Origin: Bubalus kerabau
Taxonomy: Eukaryota > Chordata > Mammalia > Artiodactyla > Bovidae
Assembly: GCF_029407905.1 (NCBI RefSeq)
Contig: NC_073635.1
Coordinates: 35,145,501 to 35,209,500, forward strand
Direction of reading: 5' to 3'
Length of the DNA stretch: 64,000 nt
In this document: positions 11,401-23,400 of the stretch, piece after piece
Numbering within the stretch: position 1 is the first letter of the stretch
Layout: every line of letters begins with the position of its first letter
Position numbers and translations under genes: made by a program
The notes under the pieces: model-generated
Told to the model about the DNA's origin: nothing
Databases searched by the model: none
Seen by the model: the letters and a program-made list of their open reading frames with translations, nothing else

Positions 11401-14400
11401 CAAGAAACTGGTTTTGGTTATGGACTTGGGAGTGGGCTCTTATAATACTTGGTCCTCAGTCTTTCCAGGTCCCCTGCCATCCTCCTCCTCCTTGTCTCTC
11501 TTGCTTCTCCTGGTCTGGAAGAGGGGTCTGTGCGTTGTTCCCTCCATGTCCTGTCCCATGAAGAGAGGAAAACTGCTCACTAGAACTGTGTGTCTTCCTG
11601 ACTCTTTCTCCTCCAGCCAAATCTGCTTGAACCTCAAACTGGGATGTGGGAAGTATTGTTACCTTTCATTTAGCTCATCAGAAATGTGCCTATCAACCCT
11701 TGAATTTTGAGAGACTCCTTGTGCTCTTGACAACTGAACAAAGGAAAAAGTATTGGGAGATCCAGATGCAGTTAATATTATACTATTTGCTTCACAATTA
11801 TTGTTTCATGGAAAATGAAAATGAGCATCGCTGAGGTTTTTAAAGAAGACTAGGGCTGACCTGACGGAGAAGGCAATGGCACCCCACTGCAGTACTCTTG
11901 CCTGGAAAATCCCATGGATGGAGGAGCCTGGTAGGCTGCAGTCCATGGGGTCACGAAGAGTCAGACACGACTGAACGACTTCACTTTCACTTTTCACTTT
12001 CATGCATTGGAGAAGGAAATGGCAACCCACTCCAGTGTTCTTGCCTGGAGAATCCCAGTGACAGGGGAGCCTGGTGGGCTGCCGTCTATGGGGCCATACA
12101 GAGTCGGACACGACTGACTTGACTTAGCAGCAGCAGCAGCAGCAGGGCTGACCTGAACAGAGACCCAAATGTTCAAGTTATTTTGTAATCATTCTGTTCT
12201 AAAAACAAAATACAAAGACTGAAATTGGCAACTTTTAAGGTTTCATTGCCTCTGGAGATGGATATAACCAGCTTTTCTTGGTTGAGTGACTTAAGGTCTC
12301 AAGAGAGAGGCCCAAGCAGAACCCCCAGATCTTGGCAGGCTCAGGAGGGAACGCAGGTACACTGCTGGGTTCTCTCTGCTGCTTGACTTCTCTTTGGGAG
12401 AATTACTGCCTGAGATAGGCCACTGATTACAATCTTCCAGAAGCATCCAGTGTTGGAGTCACACAGCCAGTCATGTCTGTTGTCACTAACAGGCTTCTAC
12501 AGCGTGTGTTCTTCCTTTCAAGTCCTCCTTAAAACCTGGAGACATGGTCCTTGGTACACACTTCTGCTTCCCTTCCTGGCATTCTTCTTTAAATGTACCT
12601 TAGCTAACTGAGTTGGACTACTAATCCTTGGCTTATGCATAGCTCTCTTTTAGTCATCAATTAATTATTAATAGAATGAACAGCCATGAACCCATCATCC
12701 AACTGAAGCACTGGAACAGTGTTAACAGTCTCTCTTGGCTTCGGTGCTTTTCTTCCATGGCTTGTGTCCCTGTCTCTTTATTTGTAATTATTTAAGGAAA
12801 AATCAGGTGGCTCTGTGGTAAAGAACCCACCTGCTAATGCAGGAGATGCTGGTTCAATCCCTGGGTGGGGAAGATCCCCTGGAGGAGGAAACAGCAAGCC
12901 ACTCCAGTATTCTTGCCTAGAGAATCCCATGGACAGAGAAACCTGGGCCACAATCCACAGGGTCGCAAAGAGTCAGACATGATTGAGCAACTGACGCACG
13001 CACACAAGGAAGAGCCATTTAAATTTTTAAATAAAATTTTTGACTAAATTTTGTTCTCTGAAATATTCACTTCTCCAGAGCAACTTATTTCCTGATTAGA
13101 ACACTTAACAAACATTATTTAAGTGAAACAGAATGAGGTAAAGTTTTGAATTTATAGAAGTAGGAACTGTATTGCTTTTCATGCATTTTCTTTTTTTCAG
13201 TTATCTGACTGGATCAAGATTGGAGATCTGACCTCCCAGAACTGTCATCTTTTTGTAAACCTTCAATCAAAAGGCTTAAAAGGGGGAGGTATACCACTGA
13301 CTTTACTAGGAGTCAATTCCATTTTTAATTGCATAAGATAATGTTTTAAAAATGAAATGAAAGTACATACCACTGGGATGTGATGAGGGCATGTCCGGGT
13401 CAGAGAAGCACACGTGGGTGGAGTGAGCCTCCCTGGGGTAAGCTGTCTGCGGGTTGGGTCCTGTGGGGCTTGGTGGCGGTGGGTCATGGTACCAGAACGA
13501 TGCAGATTAATTAAGACTGAGGTTTTGTCATCACAGATTTTGTTTTTGCTTATAAACATGTATTTTTTTCTGTACATCTAGGAAATTACTTTCCCTCCCC
13601 TTTTCTCCCTACACTTTGTTGTCCCCTGTCTGAAGGTGACCTGGTTGGCCTGTCCTGAAAGTCTCCAGTTTAGGAGAGACGGAGGCTATGGGAACCAGGC
13701 AGCCATTGGGATGCTGCCTGTGCCACATTTCAGAATAGTGAGAACAGTGGTTGATTTGAGAATATTAAGGCTGGCATGACAGGCACTTCCATTTCTGGCT
13801 TCTTACTTAGCTGCAAAGGCTTCTCTGGTGGTTCAGCAGTAAAGAATCTGCCTGCAATTCAGGAGACACAGGTTCAGTCCCTGGGTTGGGAAGATCCCCT
13901 GGAGAAGGAAATGGCAACCCACTCCAGTATTCTTGCCTGGAGAATCCCATGGACAGAGGAGCCTGGCGGGCTGCAGTCAATAGGGTTATAAAGAGTCAGA
14001 CACGACTTAGCAACAAAAACCACCTCCAAAGCACCCATAAATAGCGCCATTTATTTCATTTGCTTTGGAAAATAGCAGCACCCCATGCTCTTTATTTTTG
14101 AGTTAATAATCTTATGTGACATTTAGGATTTTTTTTAGTGTTTTTTAAAACCCAAATTTGTAATTTAATAAAGAAGTTTCAGATTTGATAAAATTGAGTC
14201 TACTCTATTTTGTACTGAAGCTGTGTAGTCAGGTAGGTTTTCATACCAGAGGGCTGCAATGATGTGTATGAAGTCAGAATTGCACAGCTTTACTGTCTCT
14301 AAGAACCAAATGGTATTCATTATTTTAAAGGCTATTAATGATTTAATAACAATCATGTTGAACGTGTTCTCTCTTTTAGGTCGATTTGGTCAAACGACGC

Positions 14401-17400
14401 CACCGCTTGTGGACTTCCTCAAGGACATCTTGAGACGGTACCCAGAAGGAGGGCAGATTCTGAAGGTAGGGCAGGGTTGCATGCATGTGCACCTCCATGC
14501 TGGTAACCATGAGATGAGACAGATTAACAGGAAGTCCTGTTCGTGTTTGCATTTTAACGCTTTGTCTAGATTTGAATGGCTGTATCTGTTTCCCTCTGCA
14601 CCTGCCATGCATGTGCTGAACAGGACGGCTTGAGATGCAGTTGGCATGAATGTGTGAGGGTTCAGAGGCAAAGGGGCCCCTGTGTGCTGGAGTCAAGCAG
14701 TGTTGCTCTACTAATGCTTTTTTGGGGCAATTTTTATATAATTACATATTGTAATTTTGTGAATTTATGTAAAACATTGTGCAGGAGCATTGCAAACCAA
14801 CCAGCTGACCAAATAAAATAATACTAAACCCACAGTCAGGGGCCATGAACCGATGTGTGCTTGACTCCTGGATTTAGAAGTTTGCTTTTTGGGTGAGTGT
14901 ATTTAAAAGGATAATTGTTTTAGTTCAGTATTTGTATTTACGATATATCCTTTTAGTTTGAATACACTCATTAAATAAACTAAACAAGCAAACCTACAAA
15001 GACCAGCTCGTGATCCAGATAGTGGGTTTCCTTTACTTATGTTTAAATGCTTTTTACATATTCGAGGTGAATACAAGGTGGGCAGATTACTGTTTTATTA
15101 ACTATTACTCTTTCTGGTGTATTTCTAGGAATTAATTCAGAATGCAGAAGATGCTGGGGCCACAGAAGTTAAGTTCTTGTATGATGAGACTCAGTATGGA
15201 ACACAGACTCTCTGGTCGAAAGACATGGCACAATATCAGGGTAAGAGTCAGTCGTTAGTCAGGGGCATGTTTTATTCTGTGCACTAACAGGTGAATTTCA
15301 TGGTTTACAGTACAGCTTTCAGTGCATGGTCGCATTACCACCTCTCCTTCACTTCTCTGCGTATTTAACTCCACTTCTTCAGAGGTTTTCTCTGCTTTTC
15401 GTGGGCAAGTGTCTCTGCTAGTTGATATTTTTACAGAACAGAAAAGAATAAAAATCTTAAAACTCAGAGTAACAAACAGTGTAAATACGTAAACCTCTTA
15501 TTCTATTCAGTAAACTTGTGAACCTTTTATATTGTTAGCAAGATAGAATGGCACCCTTTCCAAAGAGAACACTCCTCTGCATTTGGAAAGAAGTTAGAGG
15601 CGGTGTTTTTCTTTTTCTTTTTTTTTAATCTCAGTTTTATTTATTTATTTTACTTAGCAATATTGTATTGGTTTTGCCTACATTGACATGAATCCACCAC
15701 GGGTGTACATGTGTTCCCCATCCTGAACCCCCCTCCCACCTCCCTTCGCATCCCATCCCTCTGGGTCATCCCAGTGCACCAGCCCCAAGTACCCTGTATC
15801 ATGCCTCGAGCCTAGACTGGCGATTCGTTTCACATGAGAGGCTGTGGTTTTTTGTCTTACTTTCTGCTGTGAGAGGTGAATTTTGTGAATTTATGTAAAA
15901 CATTGTGCAGGAGCATTGCAAACCAACCAGCTGACCAAATAAAATAATACTAAACCCACAGTCAGGGGCCATGAACCCATGCCTGCTTGACTCCTGGATT
16001 TAGAAGTTTGCTTTTTGGGTGAGTGTATTTACTCCAAGTGAGTGCCCTTGGAGTATTTTGAAGGGAGGTGGGAAGAAATACTAGAGAGGATAGAGTAAGG
16101 AGAATGAAAGGAAAAACAGTAGGAACCATAACTAACACATGGACTCCTGAAGCCCTGTGCTGTGAAGTGCTGTGTTGAAAAGGGTATTCATCACTTGCAG
16201 AGCAGCTTTAAAGTCTACAGAATGATTGTAAATGACTGTTTGTGGTGGAAAGTCATTGAGAAAAGGGAAGATCAAGTCAGACTTGCCTGGACATACTTTT
16301 TTAGAGAGGTGTAAATCATATATTCTTTAAAAGATGTTTTATGATTTAGGAGAATAATCAACATTACTGTTAAATATTTAAATACTAAATATTTAGCATT
16401 TATGATAGCTCATATGTTTATTCTTATGATATGGAAGTTGCATTTTTTTTTTTATTCTATAAAGAGATGAGATATAATATGTCAAGAGGTTTTCATTCTA
16501 GTCCTGACTCCTGCCACCTTTGCTGATCTCAGGCAAGCTCAGTTTTACAGTGAGAGGATGAAACCAGTAGGTTTCCTGGCCCTGAGAGTCTGTGATATAA
16601 GCATTGTTGAAAGACACTTAGTGTAGATGTGACGGACTTCTGTCTAAGTCCCGATCCTGCTTGGGGCTGCCCGTGCTCCACGTCCATGGGCGCTAGTACC
16701 CAGTGTCAGCTCTGCCCCTCGAGTTCCTCCCTGGGCCTAAGTGGAGCTTGAGCCCGGTGGCATGTCAGCCTGCTCGTCCATGGACTGGCGAGGACACGGC
16801 CACCCCCAGTTACTCTGAGGGTCCCAGGAGCTCGCGTGTGTCGCCATGCTCTTTGTCTGGCATCATTCTGCTGGTCGGAGTGTCCTGTAGAGCTGTAAAT
16901 GGGAAGAGATCCTGGAGGTGTTTTGCTTCTCAGCTCTCTCATGTCTAGGAGTTTTTGCTATTTAGCTGAGTGAGTGATGTCACATTAGACAGATTTTTAA
17001 AACTTGGATGTCCAGAAGGAGCTGGACATGATTGTGATCTCTTTGAAAGTGAAAGTTGCTCAGTCATGTCTGACTCTTTGCGACCCCATGGACTATAATG
17101 TTAGTCGCTCAGTTCATGTCTGACTCTTTTCGACCCCACGGACTGTAGCCTACCACGCTCCTTGGTGCATGGGATTCTCCAGGCAAGCGTACTGGAGTGG
17201 GTTGCCATTTCCTTCTCCAGGGGATCTTCCTGACCCAGGGATCGAACCCAGGTCTCTTGCATTGTAGGCAGATGCTTTACCATCTGAGCCACCAGGGAAG
17301 CCCTGGTAATCTCTTTCAGTTCAGTTCAGTTCAGTTCAGTCACTCAGTCGTGTCCGACTCTTTGTGACCCTGTGAATCGCAGCACGCCAGGCCTCCCTGT

Positions 17401-20400
17401 CCATCACCAACTCCCAGAGTTCACTCAGACTCACGTCCATTGAGTCAGTGATGCCATCCAGCCATCTCATCCTCTGTCGTCCCCTTCTCCTCCTGGCCCC
17501 AATCCCTCTCAGTATCCAGGTCTTTTCCAATGAGTCACCTCTTCGCATGAGGTGGCCAAAGTACTGGAGTTTCAGCTTTAGCATCATTTCTTCCAAAGAA
17601 ATCCCAGGGCTGATCTCTTTCAGAATGGACTGGTTGGATCTCCTTGCAGTCCAAGGGACTCTCAAGAGTCTTCTCCAACACCATAATTCAAAAGCATCAA
17701 TTCTTCAATGCTCAGCTTTCTTCACAGTCCAACTCTCACAAGCATCTGAATGCAGAGTTCCAAAGAATAGCAAGAAGAGATAAGAAAGCCTTCCTCAGTG
17801 ATCAATGCAAAGAAATAGAGGAAAACAACAGAATGGGAAAGACTAGAGATCTCTTCAAGAAAATTAGAGATACCAAGGGAACATTTCATGCAAAGATGGG
17901 CTCGATAAAGGACAGAAATGGTATGGACCTAACAGAAGCAGAAGATATTAAGAAGAGGTGGCAAGAATACACAGAAGAACTGTACAAAAAAGATCTTCTC
18001 GACCAAGATAATCACGAAGGTGTTTTCACTCACCTAGACCCAGACATCCTGGCATGTGAAGTCAAGTAGGCCTTAGAAAGCATGACTACAAACAAAGCTA
18101 GTGGAGGTGATGGCATTCCTGTTGAGCTATTTCAAATCCTGAAAGATGATGCTGTGAAAGTGCTGCACTCAATATGGCAGCAAATTTGGAAAACTTAGCC
18201 GTGACCACAGGACTGGAAAAGGTCAGTTTTCATTCCAATCCCAAAGAAAGGCAATGCCAATGAGTGCTCAAACTACCGCACAATTGCACTCATCTCACAC
18301 GCTAGTAAAGTAATGCTCAAAATTCTCCAAGCCAGGCTTCAGCAATACGTGAACTATGAACTTCCAGATGTTCAAGCTGGTGATCTCTTTAACTAACGTC
18401 TATTGAGGGCGCTCTGTGCTCATGGTGTGTGAGTGGTTTTTCTCACATTCAGACAAGAGTGGTGTCTTGGCTGGTGTCATCTTCTTGGGTTACCGTTTTT
18501 TTCCCCTTTACGGACGCTTAGTGTTGTAGATGAGAACTCTTGGGTTCAACTTGTTTTTGTTTCTTTTATATAATGAGAAGACAGAAGACTCAGAATGTGT
18601 CCGATGAGAGAGATCCAATGCAGAAAAATAAGAGATTTCCTCAGTTTCTCACTTTACTAAGGACTTCAAGGGTGTAGTTAATTAGGAGCTACAAGTGAAG
18701 GAAGGGCGGGGGCTCCCAGAAGCCGGGGGCTCCCAGAGCCCACCCACGCCCTTCCTGCTATGTGGGACACACCATGATCTCCACGTGGTCAACCTTCCTG
18801 TAGTAACCCCTTAGGCTTGGGTTTTTCATGTATCTACTTTGACTATTTTACAGATATTTTACAGTCATGCCATTTTTGTAACATAGGTTATAACCAGCAT
18901 CCCCATATCTGTGCTTGAATTCATAGGCGCATGAAAAGCATTATTTTAACATGGTTTCTTTAGTCTTCTCAGTACATTTATAGGTAATTCCATTTACAAA
19001 AATATGTAAGTAAATATGTTAGGGTCAAGTTTTACAAAGTAGTACACTGTGATTAATTTTCTTGTTTGCGCTATGTTTTCAGTATCTAAGCACTATAATT
19101 TTTCCTGTTTGGATTTTGGGTCAACAATACTGTTTTTATTGTGAGAGCAACCAAACAGTGATACTGGATCAGTCACTGTTTTCAGTTCTTTCTGTGTTTT
19201 CATCAAATAAGCGTTATTACATAGAGGAAGTTTGTATAGGAGAAGTGAGTGTCCAAGCTCCCTTCTTTCTCAGCCCCTGCCTGTGCATCTTGACCCCCAG
19301 GGCCTGCTCTCTATGTGTACAACAATGCGGTGTTCACCCCGGAGGACTGGCACGGCATTCAGGAAATAGCGCGGAGCAGGAAGAAGGACGACCCTTTGAA
19401 GGTTGGAAGATTTGGAATTGGCTTCAATTCTGTCTATCATATCACAGGTGTGGTATTTGGCTTTTCAGTCTTGAGATTCAAAGTTATTTTAGCCTCTGCT
19501 TTGTATATTATTGGGTAAACTTCAGAGACAATATTGAATGCCAGTGAAATTTCAGTGTGTCTTGTGTTTTCTCTAGTTATCTTGGTAACCATATCAAATC
19601 TTCATCGTGTGATGCAAGTTAATGTCATCATTTCCGGTGGAATCAATGTAGTATAGTCAGTTATTTTATATGAAGTTTGAGACTTTACATCAGCAGGTGA
19701 AAGCCTACTACATCAGCAGTTGAAAGCCTATACAAAATTGTTACTCTAAAAACTTTTGTATTGCAAATTTTTGAGTCAGGCAAACTGGTTTTCACAGATT
19801 TTCTTGTACATATTTTTAAATAACAGGAAGAAGGAAATATAATATCCAATGGTACGTAACTGACACAGAGGAGAACTTTAAAATGATCTTGGTTTCTCAA
19901 TTTCCCTATAGAAATTTTGCTCTTCTTCAACTTGAGTATTTTGATGATTACTTTGAAGTCATGTTTGGAATCTAGAAAGAATATGAGGTTTCTGATTCAG
20001 TTACACTAAGAAATACTTATAACTTTTAGGGCTGTTCTTCTGGAACCAGAGTTCTTAGTATTTACTGTGGTTTTGTGATAAAACTTTTTAATGAAATAAG
20101 CACCAGTTATGGCTTAATTTGGAACTGTTTTTGCATTTTGAACTTGCAGGAGAAGAAGGAGCTGCGCTGGCAGAGTTCTAGCTGTTGCTAGAATAACATT
20201 AATTGATCGCCCAAACTGGGGTAGTCCTGAGGGTTAAGAAGTGATATTATTCTCGGCCACTGGCCCGAATTGGGACTGCCCTGAGCAAGTGGGACGCAGA
20301 AGCATTCTCACCATGGCCCATTTTTAGCAAATCTATTTTTAAAATTGCATTTACAGTGTTATAATGTATAGTATTGTGTTAAGTATATTATGTATTATAT

Positions 20401-23400
20401 AATAAAACTGATGAAGTCATTATGTTATGTAACAATTATGTGAATATTAACAGTCATGTGTTCAACTATTTGTGAGTTATTCCTCGCATCTGTGACATGC
20501 AGTGGTTTTTAAATTTTATGGGGACACACTTGTGCGTTGCATAAGTGTAGAGCCTGTTGTCAGGGATGTATTGTCCAGAGAGTCCCCTGGCGGCAGGTAT
20601 CTGCTCTCACTGTGGGTTTGTTCCCTGTCTGAGAACCAGCACACTTATGTGGGATGGGTTCCCTGGGTGCTCACCTCTAATCCAAGGACTTTCCAAGGTC
20701 ATGAGTTCTGCTCTCCAGCCACCAGGCTTCTCCCTGACATAGTTTCAGTAATGGGAGTGCAGAAGGGACTGTGGACAATGAGGGGCTGTGGATCAGCCTT
20801 GTTGACTGGACGTGGTGGTGGGCTGGTGGACATAACATTGCCTACTGAAAATACCCCAGAGCTCAGGATTTGGTGCTTGTGATGCCTAAGCCTGTAGTCG
20901 GTGACCCTGCGTGTCATGGGTGGACCCCATAGAGGTCTTGTGTGAAGGTTAGGTCCTCAAGTTACTGTCCATTTCAGACTTGCTCCGGGACGCATGCTTG
21001 AGATCACTTGTTCTTTCTTATTCTCTCAGAGAATCTGTGGTTGAAATTTTATTTTGCACACAGGCTACAATTCTGTTCTGTTTAGTTGGGTTCACAAGGC
21101 TCTAGGGAGAGTGTAAATATCCAAATATTCCTTATGTATTTTAATTAATTTAGTAAATGCCTGAAGATACATCTTAGGTTTTCACAATAATCACTTAAAG
21201 CCTCTCAATACCTGGTGCTTTTTGAATCTAAAGAGAAATCATTTTTTGCATTCAAAGAATTGTTTCCAAAGCAAGACTTAGTTCATTTTTAGATAACTCT
21301 GTTTAGAATCCTTCTGTGGCTCATGCTTCTCCGTGTGTAACTGTGCAGTGTAATTGTGATTATCAGTGTCAGTATAGGTCAGAGTTGATGGTGACTTGAA
21401 TTTTCCTTTGCAGATGTTCCTTGCATCTTTAGTGGTGACCAGATTGGCATGTTAGATCCTCATCAGACACTTTTCGGTCCACACGAATCAGGCCAGTGTT
21501 GGAATCTCAGAGATGACAGCAAAGAAATTAGCGAGTTTTCAGACCAGTTTGCACCGTTTATTGGCCTTTTTGGAAGCACCAAGGAGACGTTTGTGAAGGG
21601 CAACTTCCCTGGGACGTTCTTCCGTTTCCCGCTTCGGCGGCAGCCCTCCCAGCTCAGCGGGACCCTCTACAACAAACAAAAGGTACTGGAGCTGTTTGAG
21701 TCCTTCCAGGCAGACGCAGACACGGTGCTGCTCTTCCTGAAGAGTGTGCAGGCCGTGTCTCTGCACGTCCGCGAGGCCGACGGCTCAGAGAAGCTGGTCT
21801 TCAGAGTGACGGCCCGCGAGCCGGCAGGGCCGGCGCCAGAGCGGCCAGGGGCGGTGGAGGCGCTGGGGGCCGCCCTCAGTGACTACTGTGAGCGGGTGCC
21901 CAGCGGCGGCGTCACGTGCGTCACGTACCCGGTGAGCATCGTCCTGGAGGACGGGGGCGCCCAGGGCGCCCGGGAAACGTCTTGGCTGGTGTGCAACAGC
22001 GTGGGAGGCCGGGGCCTTAGCGCGCAGTTGGACGCGCTGGCCGACGAGCTGCGCTTCGTCCCTGTCATCGGCATCGCCACGCCCCTGCCGGGTCTGACTG
22101 AAGAGCAAGGGGCGGCTGGGTTCTCAGGGAAAGCCTTCTGCTTCCTCCCCTTACCGCCGGGCGAGGAGAGCCGGACTGGGCTCCCGGTCCACGTCAGTGG
22201 CTTCTTCGGCCTGACGGACAACCGCAGGAGCATCAAGTGGCGGGAGCTGGACCAGTGGAGGGACCCGGCCGCTGTGTGGAACGAGCTGCTCGTGCTGAGT
22301 GTGGTGCCCAGGGCCTACGCCGCCCTCATCCTCGACGCCGTCGCCCGCCTGCGGGCCGGCTGCAGCCCTGGGCTGCCGCTCTCGGTGGCCGGGGTCTACG
22401 GGCTGTGGCCCGACGCTGCGCAGGTCAAGCTGCCCTGGCGGCCGGCGCTGGAGCCGCTGTTCCAGGAGCTCTTCCAGCACGAGGTGCTGCCCTCCCTGGG
22501 CGGCCACTGGGTCCCCCTGGAGCAGGCATGCTTCTCGGACCTGGACGAGGGCCTGGACTACGCCCCGGCCGTGCTCTGCTTCCTGCAGCGCTCGGGGAAG
22601 GAGGTGGTCCGGGCCCCGGCCCACCTGGCTGCCGCCGCGCAGCTCATGGCCTCCAGCGCCGGGCCGCTGACGCAGGTGACGCCTGCGTGGACCCGGCAGG
22701 TGCTGCGGAAGGCGGGCCTGGGCGGTGCGGGTGCGCCGGAGAGGCTGCATCTGCTGGAGTTCGTGCTCTCCGACCAGGCCTACAGTGAGCTGCTGGGGCT
22801 GGAGCTGCTGCCGCTGCAGAGCGGGGCCTTCGTCCCCTTCTCCTCGTCCACCTGCGACCAGGACGTGATCTACATTGCCTCAGAGGAGCACCCCAGGTAG
22901 GCGGGGCACACGTCGGTGCGTGCGGCCTTAGGGGGCTCTGCAGAGCTGCTCCGTTAGAAAGAACACACCATTACGTTCTAAGGTGGAAGGGCCTCCAGAT
23001 GTTTACGCGTTAAAAAGCGGTCCAAGCCGTTGTTGTTCCTGGAAATTCTAATAACAGAACGTAGAAAAGAATGGCTACAAAGAGCTAGTAATAATTAAAG
23101 TTAGTCAAAAGGAAATTATTTTGATGCAATTAAATTCACGAAAATACTCGGTAATTATAGCTCAGGATGCCTATTGACATTTCAGGGAATACAGTGCATG
23201 TTTCTCTAAGGTGTTCTGGGCTGTCCCTGGGTTTGCATGCTGCCTCAGGGTTTAAAGCCACACCTGGATAGGACTGGATTACAAGGATTGCGTGTGACTG
23301 AGGTGTGCCTTATAATTTAGGTAAAATAGTGAGCACATATAACTGGCTTGTAATTATATCATTGAACTTATCTACTTAAAACTGCTGCATTTCTGTCACT

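Noticed and set aside
15595..15854. Similar 'agaggc...gttttt' sequences on both sides of the L1 fragment as a target duplication
   Set aside because: The match is imperfect and overlaps T-rich sequence, so chance similarity cannot be excluded.
22151..22788. Long open frames in other phases and on the minus strand of exon 7
   Set aside because: They arise because stop codons are rare in very GC-rich DNA. Only the sacsin frame shows conserved motifs.
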